From Massilia sp. PAMC28688 (GTDB lineage: Bacteria > Pseudomonadota > Gammaproteobacteria > Burkholderiales > Burkholderiaceae_D), in NCBI RefSeq assembly GCF_019443445.1, contig NZ_CP080378.1, positions 930,001 through 994,000 of the forward strand: a stretch of 64,000 nucleotides of DNA. Reading direction: 5' to 3'. The notes below the pieces were generated by a model. It saw nothing but the letters and a program-made list of their open reading frames with translations, had not been told where the DNA came from and searched no databases. Position 1 is the first letter of the stretch. Every line of letters begins with the position of its first letter. The position numbers and the translations under genes were made by a program. Below are positions 8,938-16,343 of this stretch, piece after piece.

Positions 8938-9027
8938 GAAATTGATTTGGACCGTTTTAAGTGGTCTGACCCTGGCGTAGGGCAATTGATTTTGACCGCT
9001 TTAAGTGGTCTGACCCTGGCGTATGGA
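8938..9027 (-). repeat. Two inverted 44-nt repeat units
   Basis: The reverse complement of the repeat core (TTTAAGTGGTCTGACCCTGG) ends at 8975 and again at 9019, exactly 44 bases apart, with the linker complement GAAATTGATTT at 8938. Together with 8618-8739 these form inverted arms around 8740-8937, the layout expected of a REP/BIME-like element mobilised by a RAYT-type transposase. No such transposase is in the window. Confidence 0.83.
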
Positions 9028-9053
9028 AACTGTCTAGCACTTGGATTGGGCGC

Positions 9054-10112
9054 TCACACCGAGTCGACCGCGGCCGGCTCAATCCCGGTCCATTCACGCA
9101 TCAGCGAATAGCCCACCGCCAGCAGCACCGGGCCGATGAACAGGCCCACGAAACCAAAGGCGAGCACGCCGCCGAGCACGCCCAGCAGCACCAGCAAAAA
9201 TGGCAGGCTGCTGCCACGGCTGATCAACATGGGCTTGACCACGTTATCCACCCCGCTGATCAGGAATATGCCCCACACCAGCATGAAGATGCCCCAGCCC
9301 GTCTCGCCCGCGTTGAACAGCCACAGCGTCGCCCCGCCCCAGATCAGCGGCGGCCCCACCGGTACCAGCGACATGACGAAGGTGGCAAAGCCGAGCAGCA
9401 GCACGCCCGGCACCCCGGCTATGGCAAAGCCAAGTGCTGCCACCAGCGCCTGCGCCAGCGCCGTGCCCAGCAGGCCATACATGACGCCCCGCACCGTCAG
9501 GCTGACCGTGCTGGTAATGCGCGGCGCGCCTTCGCCAATGATGCGTTCCATGGCCACGTTGATGGCATGACGGATGGTGATGCCATCCCGATACAGGAAA
9601 AAGGCCACGAAAGCGGCCAGCGACAGTTGCGCCACGCCCGCGCCCAGCACGATGCCGCCGCCGAGCACGTAGTGCCGCGCCGGCTCGAGCATGCGCTTGG
9701 CAGCGTCCATCATCTGCTCGCGGCTGGACCCGAGCTCGAGCACGTAGCTGTAGACCCATTCGCCGACAAAGGGGATTTGCTGCAGCCAGATGGGCGGCTC
9801 CACATGGCCCGCCTCCACTGCCAGACGCAGCTGCTCGTAGATGCGTCCCACGTCATCGGCCAAGTTGTAGGCCACCAGCGCAATGGGCATCACGACCAGC
9901 AGCGTGAGCGTGAGCGTGAGGGTGAGGGCGGCCAGCGAGCGTCGTCCCTTCATGCGGTCGAGCAAAAAGAGATACATGGGCCAGGAAGAGATCACCACCG
10001 CGGCTGCAAACAGCATGCCGGGCAGGAAAGGCCGCAGCACATACAGGCAGCCAATGACCAGGAACGCAATGGCGCCAATGGAGGCCAGGTTTCTACCGCT
10101 TCTTGCTTCCAT
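9054..10112 (-). CDS. AI-2E-family transporter (PerM/YdiK type)
   Basis: A 352-residue polytopic membrane protein of the AI-2E/UPF0118 family. It has two N-terminal hydrophobic helices, a soluble-like central region (PPIWLQQIPFVGEWVYSYV) and a C-terminal block of helices with the family motif GVDNVVKPMLISRGSSLP and GVLGGVLAFGFVGLFIGP. Members export small molecules or ions; few are really autoinducer transporters (one is the E. coli TqsA), so no substrate is claimed. It lies on the minus strand after the cytochrome oxidase block, 26 bases downstream of sco, and might be read from that transcript. Confidence 0.9.
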   Translation of the reverse strand: MEARSGRNLASIGAIAFLVIGCLYVLRPFLPGMLFAAAVVISSWPMYLFLLDRMKGRRSLAALTLTLTLTLLVVMPIALVAYNLADDVGRIYEQLRLAVEAGHVEPPIWLQQIPFVGEWVYSYVLELGSSREQMMDAAKRMLEPARHYVLGGGIVLGAGVAQLSLAAFVAFFLYRDGITIRHAINVAMERIIGEGAPRITSTVSLTVRGVMYGLLGTALAQALVAALGFAIAGVPGVLLLGFATFVMSLVPVGPPLIWGGATLWLFNAGETGWGIFMLVWGIFLISGVDNVVKPMLISRGSSLPFLLVLLGVLGGVLAFGFVGLFIGPVLLAVGYSLMREWTGIEPAAVDSV

Positions 10113-10138
10113 GATGCTCCAATCGCGTTTCGATGTTT

Positions 10139-10720
10139 TTATTTTAGCAACTGGCGGATATCTTGTGCAATGGGCGCCGCACCTTTACCGTGCCGCACGA
10201 ACAGGCGCACGCGCCCTTCCCGGTCAAACACGTAGCTGCCGGCCGTGTGGTCGATGTTGTAGTTCTCCGGCGAACTGCCGGCGCTCTTGGCGTAAAACAC
10301 CTTGAATTCCTTGCCGGTCTTGGCGGTTTCCGCCGCGGTGCCGTACAGGCCGATAAAGCTCGGATGGAAGGCAGGCACGTACTGGGCCAGCAATTCCTGG
10401 GTGTCGCGCTCGGGGTCGACGGTGATGAACAGCACTTGCACATCCTTGGCCTGGGGGCCCAGCTCCTTGAGCACGTTGGCCATCTCCACCATGGTGGTGG
10501 GACACACGTCCGGGCACTGGGTAAAGCCAAAGAAAATGAACACGACCTTGCCCTTGAAGTCGGCAAGAGTGCGGCGCTTGCCCGTATGGTCGGTCAGTTC
10601 GAAGCCACGCGCATAGTCGGCGCCGGTAATGTCGACACTGTTGAAGGCCACCGGCGCGGCCGGCTTTTGACAGGCCGACAGGCACAGTGCCAGCAGGCAC
10701 AGGGAAAGAAATTTCTTCAT
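10139..10720 (-). CDS. SCO1/SenC copper chaperone lipoprotein
   Basis: A 193-residue membrane-anchored thioredoxin-fold protein that delivers copper to the CuA centre of cytochrome oxidase subunit II. The frame is open upstream, but the ATG at 10720 begins a lipoprotein signal with lipobox LSAC (Cys17) and is the credible start. The copper-binding residues are visible: CPDVC (Cys69, Cys73) and a distal His in NIDHTAGSY (His158). It begins one base after the ctaB stop, so the two are translationally linked at the end of the SURF1-to-sco operon. Confidence 0.94.
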   Translation of the reverse strand: MKKFLSLCLLALCLSACQKPAAPVAFNSVDITGADYARGFELTDHTGKRRTLADFKGKVVFIFFGFTQCPDVCPTTMVEMANVLKELGPQAKDVQVLFITVDPERDTQELLAQYVPAFHPSFIGLYGTAAETAKTGKEFKVFYAKSAGSSPENYNIDHTAGSYVFDREGRVRLFVRHGKGAAPIAQDIRQLLK

Positions 10721-10721
10721 C

Positions 10722-11627
10722 TCAGAATTTGATGTAATGGTCAACCAGCAGCGCCGCAAACAGCAGCGACAGGTAAATGATGGACCAGGTGAAGGCCTTG
10801 CGTGCCACCAGGTCGGAATAGTGTTTGTAGACGCGCCAGCCGTGCCACAAGAACACGGCATTGAGAATGACGGCGGACACCAGGTAAATCAGGCCGCTCA
10901 TCTTGACCACAAACGGCAGCAGCGTGGTGGCGGCCAGGGCAATCGAATACAGCCACACGTGGAAACCGGTGAAGTTCATGCCGTGCGTGACCGGCAGCAT
11001 GGGCAGGCCGGAGCGCGCGTAGTCGTCGCGCCGGTACATGGCCAGGGCCCAGAAGTGGGGCGGGGTCCACACAAAGATGATCAGCACCAGCAGCCAGGCC
11101 TGCATCGGCACTTCATTGGCAATGGCGGCCCAGCCCAGCGCCGGCGGCATGGCGCCCGACAGGCCGCCGATGACGATGTTTTGCGGCGTGGCCGGCTTGA
11201 GGATGAGGGTATAGATGATGGCGTAGCCAAGAAAGGTCGCCAGCGTCAGCCACATGGTCAGGGGATTGACCAACCGGTACAGCACGGCCGCGCCGATGCC
11301 GCCGATCACCAGCGAGAACACGATGGTCTGGGTGCGCGTCAGTTCCCCGCTGGCGGTGGCGCGGCGCGCGGTGCGGGCCATGCGCGCATCGATCTCGCCT
11401 TCCAGGATGCAGTTGACGGCAAAGGCGGCGCCGGCCAGCAGCCAGATGCCCACCGTGGCGGCCAGCACGGTCCACATGTCGGGCAGCGTGTCGGTCGCCA
11501 GGAACATGCCGATGACGGCGCAGAACACGGCCAGCTGCGTCACGCGCGGTTTGGTCAGGGTCCAGTACTGGGCAAAGCGGCTGCTCGATTTCTGTGTTGC
11601 GGTCTGGGTCGTCATTGTGTGGGTCAT
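10722..11627 (-). CDS. ctaB: Protoheme IX farnesyltransferase (heme O synthase)
   Basis: A 301-residue UbiA-superfamily membrane enzyme that adds a farnesyl group to heme b, giving heme O, the first step to heme A for the aa3 oxidase. About nine transmembrane segments are predicted. The prenyl-diphosphate region is visible as [18 protein letters not shown], and [13 protein letters not shown] is typical of CtaB/CyoE. Its ATG overlaps the ctaA stop by four bases (ATGA), implying translational coupling between heme O and heme A synthases. Confidence 0.95.
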   Translation of the reverse strand: MTHTMTTQTATQKSSSRFAQYWTLTKPRVTQLAVFCAVIGMFLATDTLPDMWTVLAATVGIWLLAGAAFAVNCILEGEIDARMARTARRATASGELTRTQTIVFSLVIGGIGAAVLYRLVNPLTMWLTLATFLGYAIIYTLILKPATPQNIVIGGLSGAMPPALGWAAIANEVPMQAWLLVLIIFVWTPPHFWALAMYRRDDYARSGLPMLPVTHGMNFTGFHVWLYSIALAATTLLPFVVKMSGLIYLVSAVILNAVFLWHGWRVYKHYSDLVARKAFTWSIIYLSLLFAALLVDHYIKF

Positions 11628-12730
11628 GCGTGCGCCGGGGCGCCGAGGCTATGCTTAGTCTTGTAGTTTAACATGGTCACCAGTACTACCAGCAGGGCGG
11701 CGCCGGCGTTATGCAAGACCGCGATGGCCAGCGGGAACTCGAGGTAGACGGTGGCAATGCCGGTGGCGGCCTGGGCAGCGAGCACGATGGCCAGGCGGCG
11801 CCCCGTGGTGCGCAGTGCCGGGTGGCCCATGGCGCGCCAGGCGGTCCAGCCAATGATGAGCAGCACCACGTAGGCGAAATTGCGGTGGACCCAGTGAATG
11901 GCCGTCAGCGCCGAAAACGGCAGGTAGCTGCCGGCCGCAGTCTTGCCCAGCTCGCGCCACAGGGTAAAGCCATGCTCGAAGTCCATCTCGGGAATCAGGT
12001 TCCCGTTGCATAGCGGGAAGTCGGCACAAGCGAGGGTGGCGTAATTGGTGCTCACCCACCCGCCCAGGCCAATCTGGACCACCAGCACCACGGCGGCGGC
12101 CAGCGCCAGCGGACGCAAGGCTGACGCGCCTGCGGGGGCCGCAGCCGGGGTTGCGCCAGCCTGGTTCTGGCGCGCGCCCAGCCAGCACATCAAGGCCAGC
12201 AAGCCCATGCCCAGCAGCAGGTGGATGGTGACGATGACGGGCTGCAGCTTGAGCGTGACGGTCCAGGCCCCAAAGGCACCCTGCACGCACACGGCCACCA
12301 GCAGCGCGGTGGGCAGCGCCGGCTGGTATTCGATGCGGCGCGTCTTGCGCCACTGGTACCAGGAGGTGGCCATGATGGCCAGGCACAGTGCACCCACGCC
12401 CATGGCCAGGTAGCGGTGGATCATCTCGATCCAGGCCTTGACCACCGTCACGGGTCCGGTCGGCATGGCCGCTTCGGCGCGGCTGATCTCGGCATGGGCG
12501 AGAAAGGGATTGGCCGCGCCGTAGCAGCCGGGCCAGTCCGGGCAGCCCAGGCCGGAATCGGTCAGGCGGGTAAAGGCGCCAAACACGATCAGGTCGAAGG
12601 TGAGGAAGGCCGTCACCCATACCAGCTTGCGGTATTTATTGGGATCGGACGACATATACACGATCGCCGCCGGCAAGATGGTGGCCAGCAAGCCTTTGAT
12701 GAGCAGCAGGATCAGCGCGGACAGTTCCAT
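11624..12730 (-). CDS. ctaA: Heme A synthase (COX15/CtaA family)
   Basis: A 368-residue membrane protein that oxidises heme O to heme A. It has about eight transmembrane helices in two homologous four-helix halves, with conserved histidines for heme binding in [27 protein letters not shown] and AVLHNAGA. The pair [14 protein letters not shown] near the N-terminus contributes the loop cysteines of this family. It starts three bases after the stop of the thioredoxin-like gene and overlaps ctaB by four bases. Confidence 0.95.
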   Translation of the reverse strand: MELSALILLLIKGLLATILPAAIVYMSSDPNKYRKLVWVTAFLTFDLIVFGAFTRLTDSGLGCPDWPGCYGAANPFLAHAEISRAEAAMPTGPVTVVKAWIEMIHRYLAMGVGALCLAIMATSWYQWRKTRRIEYQPALPTALLVAVCVQGAFGAWTVTLKLQPVIVTIHLLLGMGLLALMCWLGARQNQAGATPAAAPAGASALRPLALAAAVVLVVQIGLGGWVSTNYATLACADFPLCNGNLIPEMDFEHGFTLWRELGKTAAGSYLPFSALTAIHWVHRNFAYVVLLIIGWTAWRAMGHPALRTTGRRLAIVLAAQAATGIATVYLEFPLAIAVLHNAGAALLVVLVTMLNYKTKHSLGAPAHA

Positions 12731-12733
12731 GGC

Positions 12734-13333
12734 CTAGCCGATCGCGGACGCTTTAAGCAGCTTGCTGAGGTCCTTGGACACTTTTTTCGGGTCGGCATTC
12801 TTGGGGAAACGCATCATCAGGTTGCCCAGCGGATCAATCAGGTACAGGTGGTCAGTCACCTGCGTGCCCTCTTCCGTGGGCAGCCAGGCCTTGAGTGCTT
12901 CCGGCTTGACGCGCAGCATGTGGGTGCCGTCAATCCATTTCATCAGTTCGGTCGACAAAGGCTGCTCGTCCGTCACCAGCCACACGCGCTCGATGCGCTC
13001 CATGCCCTTGTTTTGCATCACGCGCAGCTGGCGCATGGCGATCAGCTGGTCGACGCAGGGCTTGTCGCACTGGCCGGGCGCCGGCTGCAGCATGATCCAT
13101 TTGCCCTTGAACTGGTCCAGGGTTGCCGCCTTGCCGTCCAGCGCCACCGTGCCCAGGGCGGGCGGGATCGGATGCGCTTTCGGGTCGATCAGGGCGCCGT
13201 AATTGGTGCGCCCCTCGGGCTTGATGACGTAATAGGTCAGGTAGGAAAAGATCATCGGCGCCGCGCACACGGCAACGACGGCCAGCAGCTTCCAGCGCCC
13301 TGCCTTTTGCTTCGCTTTATGTTCGGTTTGCAT
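12734..13333 (-). CDS. Thioredoxin-like membrane protein of the cytochrome oxidase cluster
   Basis: A 199-residue protein with one N-terminal transmembrane helix (~14-35) and a periplasmic domain resembling the SCO/thioredoxin fold (TLDQFKGKWIMLQPAPGQCDKPCVDQL). The Cys pair is spaced C-x3-C (CDKPC), as in SCO proteins, but the rest diverges and the distal His is not obvious. Genes of this kind sit between SURF1 and ctaA in many betaproteobacteria and are presumed oxidase assembly factors. The frame is open well upstream inside the SURF1 gene; the ATG at 13333, overlapping SURF1 by 17 bases, begins a proper membrane-anchor sequence and is preferred. Confidence 0.82.
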   Translation of the reverse strand: MQTEHKAKQKAGRWKLLAVVAVCAAPMIFSYLTYYVIKPEGRTNYGALIDPKAHPIPPALGTVALDGKAATLDQFKGKWIMLQPAPGQCDKPCVDQLIAMRQLRVMQNKGMERIERVWLVTDEQPLSTELMKWIDGTHMLRVKPEALKAWLPTEEGTQVTDHLYLIDPLGNLMMRFPKNADPKKVSKDLSKLLKASAIG

Positions 13334-14060
13334 TGGTTCCACGTCTGAATCCTGTAGTGATGAAAAAGAGCAGCGCCATGACGGCCAGCGCATACCACTG
13401 GAAGGCATAGCCCTTGTGCTTGTCGGCGCCCAGCGCCGGGGCCGGCCAGTCGCGCACCAGCTTGTCGGCGGGGTCGGCCGGACCCGACTGTTCAATAAAA
13501 AACGGTTGCACCGGCTTGCCGGTGGCTGCGGCAAACTGGGCCGGTTCCAGGTTTTGCAGGATGGCACGGGGCCGCAGCACGTTCGCCTCGCCCAGCTGCA
13601 TCACCTTGCCCATGCTGGCGCGGGCAATGCCTTCGACGATCACGGTCCCGGAAGGCGTGCCGAACTCGGGCAGGCGGTCGTACTCGCCCGTGTAGCGCGG
13701 CAGCCAGCCGCGCGCCACCAGTACGTGCGTATCGCTGCCGGCAATCTTAAAGGGCATGACCAGGTAAAAGCCCACCTTGCCGTTTTGCGGGCGGTTGTTC
13801 AGGAACAGGGGATAGTCGGCCACGAATTGTCCTGCCACCGACACCTTGCGGTATTCCATCTCCGCGGGCTCGCGCAACTGCGGCCCCAGCACGAAGGGCG
13901 CGCCGCTGCTGCGCTCGGTCAACAGGGCCTGGCGGCTGAGCTTTTCGGCGGCCCGACGGTCTTGCCATTGGCCCAGCGACACCCCCAGCGCCACCAGCAG
14001 TGCAGTGGCAATGAAGGGAATGACCCGGAACCGGAAGCGGCTTTTCTCTATGTTCGGCAT
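13317..14060 (-). CDS. SURF1-family cytochrome oxidase assembly protein
   Basis: A 247-residue inner-membrane protein with one helix at each end (~9-27 and ~220-238) and a periplasmic domain between. The diagnostic SURF1 motifs are present: LGQWQDRRAAEK, the stretch FLNNRPQNGKVGFYLVMPF, VLVARGW, and the C-terminal KHKGYAFQWYALA. SURF1 proteins assist insertion or retention of heme A in subunit I. A TTG three codons upstream is possible, but the ATG at 14060 is favoured. It leads the SURF1-Trx-ctaA-ctaB-sco operon, with every junction overlapping or nearly so. Confidence 0.92.
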   Translation of the reverse strand: MPNIEKSRFRFRVIPFIATALLVALGVSLGQWQDRRAAEKLSRQALLTERSSGAPFVLGPQLREPAEMEYRKVSVAGQFVADYPLFLNNRPQNGKVGFYLVMPFKIAGSDTHVLVARGWLPRYTGEYDRLPEFGTPSGTVIVEGIARASMGKVMQLGEANVLRPRAILQNLEPAQFAAATGKPVQPFFIEQSGPADPADKLVRDWPAPALGADKHKGYAFQWYALAVMALLFFITTGFRRGTNANRT

Positions 14061-14095
14061 TACAATCAAGCCTTGATCAATTGGACTGCATACCT

Positions 14096-14296
14096 ATGAA
14101 AATCCTCGTCGCCATCGCCTTCATCATGATCCTGGGCAGCCTGGGCTCGGCCCTGTTCTTCCTCATGCGCGACAAGGGCAAGAGCAACCGCACGGTCCAG
14201 GCCCTGGCGCTGCGCGTGGGCTTGTCCATCACCCTGTTCCTGCTGATCCTCGCTGCCCACTACCTGGGCTGGATCGAACCGACCGGGATTCGCTGA
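14096..14296 (+). CDS. Twin-transmembrane protein (DUF2909)
   Basis: A 66-residue protein with two hydrophobic helices joined by a short basic loop containing MRDKGKSNRTVQALALRVG, the signature of DUF2909. It is conserved beside cytochrome oxidase genes in beta- and gammaproteobacteria and is probably a small oxidase-associated subunit or assembly factor; that role is inferred from neighbourhood. Unlike its neighbours it is on the plus strand, divergent from SURF1 (35 bases between starts) and convergent with coxC, from which it is separated by a bidirectional terminator. Confidence 0.85.
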   Translation: MKILVAIAFIMILGSLGSALFFLMRDKGKSNRTVQALALRVGLSITLFLLILAAHYLGWIEPTGIR

Positions 14297-14321
14297 GTCC
14301 GGGCCGGGCAGGCCCTTATCA

Positions 14322-14372
14322 AAAAACCGGGGACAGTCCACCAACGTCTGGCGGCCTGTCCCCGGTTTTTTT
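14322..14372. terminator. Bidirectional terminator between DUF2909 gene and coxC
   Basis: A perfect stem AAAAACCGGGGACAG (14322-14336) with complement at 14356-14370 and a 19-nt loop. It has an A-run on the left and a T-run on the right, so it gives a T-tailed hairpin on both strands and serves both the plus-strand DUF2909 gene and minus-strand coxC. Confidence 0.87.
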
Positions 14373-14438
14373 ATTCTTGTCGCGGGGGGAGTCGTGCCGC
14401 TCCCTGCCCGCTTCGCGCCGGCCACGCGGCCAGGCTGC

Positions 14439-15293
14439 TTACATCCAGTACACGACCACGTACAGGCCCAGCCAGACGACGTCGACGAAGTGCCAGTACC
14501 AGGCGGCGCCTTCGAAACCGAAGTGGTTGTCGGCCGTGAAGTGGCCCTTGAGCACACGGTACAGGATCACCGACAGCATGATGGCGCCGAGCGTGACGTG
14601 GAAACCGTGAAAGCCGGTCAGCATGAAGAAGGTCGAGCCGTAGATGCCGGAGGTCATCTTCAGGTTCAGGTCGCTGTAAGCGTGCATGTACTCGTACACC
14701 TGGAAGCCCATGAAGATGGCGCCCAGCAGCACCGTGGCAGCGAGCCAGAAGGCGGTCTTGCCGCGCTGGCCCGCGCGCAGGGCGTGGTGCGAAATGGTCA
14801 GCGTTACGCCGGAAGCGAGCAGCAACAGGGTATTGATGGTCGGGATCGGGAACGGACCCATGGTCTGGTACGGATCGATGGTGCCGGCCGGCGAGTTGCC
14901 CCACTGGGCCACGAAATCAGGCCAGATCACCTTGTGGTCCAGGTCGCCCAGCCATGGCAGGGTGATGGCACGGGCGTAGAACAGGGCGCCAAAGAAGGCG
15001 GCAAAGAACATGACTTCGGAGAAGATGAACCAGCTCATCGACCAGCGGTAGGACAGGTCGATCCGGGCGTTGTACTGGCCCGATTCGGATTCGCCGATCG
15101 CATCGCCAAACCAGAAATACAGCACGGCAATGGTGGCCAGGATGCCGACGATATTGACGGCCGGTCCCCAGGACGCGCCATTGACCCAGCCCGAGGCGCC
15201 GATCATCGTGACGAGCAGCGAAATGCCGGCAAACATCGGCCACTTGGACGGACCCGGCACGAAATAATACGGTGCGGCGTGGTTAGAACTCAT
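14439..15293 (-). CDS. coxC: Cytochrome c oxidase subunit III
   Basis: A 284-residue protein with seven transmembrane helices, the third core subunit of the aa3-type oxidase, which supports proton uptake and stability of subunit I. Family landmarks include WFIFSEVMFFAAFFGALFYA, TLTISHHALRAGQ and GFHGFHVTLGAIML, and the C-terminal WYWHFVDVVWLGLYVVVYW. Two ATGs lie six bases apart; AGGAG is placed six bases before the inner one (15293) and directly abuts the outer, so the inner is chosen. Confidence 0.96.
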   Translation of the reverse strand: MSSNHAAPYYFVPGPSKWPMFAGISLLVTMIGASGWVNGASWGPAVNIVGILATIAVLYFWFGDAIGESESGQYNARIDLSYRWSMSWFIFSEVMFFAAFFGALFYARAITLPWLGDLDHKVIWPDFVAQWGNSPAGTIDPYQTMGPFPIPTINTLLLLASGVTLTISHHALRAGQRGKTAFWLAATVLLGAIFMGFQVYEYMHAYSDLNLKMTSGIYGSTFFMLTGFHGFHVTLGAIMLSVILYRVLKGHFTADNHFGFEGAAWYWHFVDVVWLGLYVVVYWM

Positions 15294-15368
15294 TGTCATC
15301 TCCTAAATCAAAACTGTATAAGCGGTGTGTACTGCCAATGCTGCGAATTCCATGATGCTACCTGATCC

Positions 15369-15584
15369 CTACTGCGCTACCGCCACCCGTACCAGCAACA
15401 GGAGCACGCCGATAAAGATCGCCACCCCGATCAGGCCGGCGATGATCACATGCACCGGATTGAGGCTGGCCGAATCGTTTTCGTAGTCACTGCGCTTGCG
15501 GATACCGAAAAACGACCAGAACACCGCTTTCATGCTGGCCCCGAACGACGACTTGCGCCCGGTCACTTTCTTCAACTCGTCCAT
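15369..15584 (-). CDS. DUF2970 single-pass membrane protein
   Basis: A 71-residue protein: a cytosolic N-terminus with SMKAVFWSFFGIRKRSDYENDSA, the DUF2970 signature, then one C-terminal transmembrane helix. It is a conserved small gene of betaproteobacterial cytochrome oxidase operons, between ctaG and coxC, and is presumed to assist oxidase assembly. GGGAG lies four bases before the ATG at 15584; the frame extends a few codons further to a TTG that is less likely. Confidence 0.87.
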   Translation of the reverse strand: MDELKKVTGRKSSFGASMKAVFWSFFGIRKRSDYENDSASLNPVHVIIAGLIGVAIFIGVLLLLVRVAVAQ

Positions 15585-15604
15585 CGCGCTCCCTGCCAAC
15601 CGGC

Positions 15605-16183
15605 TTAATTGACCTTGGTATCACCCTCGGCCTTGGCCTGGGTACCGGCCACTTCAAAGAACGTGTACGACAACGTGATGGTTTTCACATCGCGCGGCAG
15701 GTCGGGGCTGATGAAAAACACCACCGGCATCTGGCGCGCTTCATTCGCCTTCATGGTCTGCTGCTGGAAGCAGAAGCATTCCACCTTCATGAAGTGCGGC
15801 GTGGCCGAGTACGGGGCATAGCTCGGAATGGCCTGGGCCTGCACTTCACGGTTTTTCGTATTGACCACTTCATACATGACGGTGGCCAGTTCGCCCGGGT
15901 GCACCTCGATGCTGCGCGTGGTCGGACGGAAGCGCCACGGGCCTTGCGAATTGCCATCCAGTTCCACCGTGATGGTGCGGGTCTTGTCCACCTGCGTATT
16001 CTTGTCGTACTTGACGAAATTGCCTTCCTGCGTGGTCAGCACATTAATGCCGAGCACTTCACACATCTGCTTGTACACCGGTACCAGGGCATAGCCAAAG
16101 CCAAACATCATGAAGGCGATGACGACCAGCTTGCCCAGCATCTTGCGGTTGAGCGTCAAGCGCCCCGATTCTTCGGTTGCCAT
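15605..16183 (-). CDS. ctaG: Cytochrome c oxidase assembly protein CtaG/Cox11
   Basis: A 192-residue protein with one N-terminal transmembrane helix (~17-36) and a periplasmic immunoglobulin-like domain that inserts copper into the CuB site of subunit I. The copper-binding cysteines are visible in VECFCFQQQTM, and ALVPVYKQMCEVLGIN after the membrane helix is also diagnostic. Its start lies two bases past the stop of the 34-residue peptide gene. It sits in the coxB-coxA-peptide-ctaG-DUF2970-coxC series. Confidence 0.95.
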   Translation of the reverse strand: MATEESGRLTLNRKMLGKLVVIAFMMFGFGYALVPVYKQMCEVLGINVLTTQEGNFVKYDKNTQVDKTRTITVELDGNSQGPWRFRPTTRSIEVHPGELATVMYEVVNTKNREVQAQAIPSYAPYSATPHFMKVECFCFQQQTMKANEARQMPVVFFISPDLPRDVKTITLSYTFFEVAGTQAKAEGDTKVN

Positions 16184-16185
16184 GC

Positions 16186-16290
16186 TTACATCCAGATCCG
16201 TTTAGCAAACACCAGCACAAAAAAGAACAAGGCCAGACCACCGATGATCAGGCCAGTCTTGAGGTTGTTCGGCTTCTTACGATCAGACAT
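16186..16290 (-). CDS. 34-residue cytochrome oxidase small assembly peptide
   Basis: A very short gene encoding 34 residues: a basic N-terminus (MSDRKKPNNLKTG), one hydrophobic helix (LIIGGLALFFFVLVFA) and a basic end (KRIWM). Short single-helix proteins of exactly this shape occur between coxA and ctaG in Burkholderiales and are annotated as oxidase small assembly proteins. Position (two bases before ctaG, 53 after coxA), composition and length all agree. A GAGTCCGAGC stretch lies just before the ATG as a weak ribosome-binding site. Confidence 0.8.
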   Translation of the reverse strand: MSDRKKPNNLKTGLIIGGLALFFFVLVFAKRIWM

Positions 16291-16343
16291 GCTCGGACTC
16301 ACAAAAACCGGTCCGGGCCGCGAAGCCGCCCGGACCGAGGGTA

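Larger units (their letters stand above)
8567..9053. other. Intergenic region holding a 44-nt periodic repeat locus
   Basis: This gap between the CNNM gene and the AI-2E permease gene contains five repeat units in two opposing groups (8618-8739 forward, 8938-9027 reverse), separated by about 200 bases of unique sequence. The unique part (8740-8937) has short open frames in several registers; none resembles a protein family I recognise and none has a good start. Confidence 0.7.

Noticed and set aside
8694..8985. Short minus-strand frames between the inverted repeats
   Set aside because: They start or end within repeat units, have no credible start and no recognisable domain.
8618..9027. CRISPR array
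   Set aside because: Cores are regularly spaced but the intervening sequences are themselves similar between units, orientation flips at the right side, and there are no cas genes; the repeats fit a REP-like element.
14322..14372. Mobile repeat with GGGGACAG ends
   Set aside because: The motif recurs near 40660, but at 14322 it is explained fully as a bidirectional terminator with T-runs on both sides.
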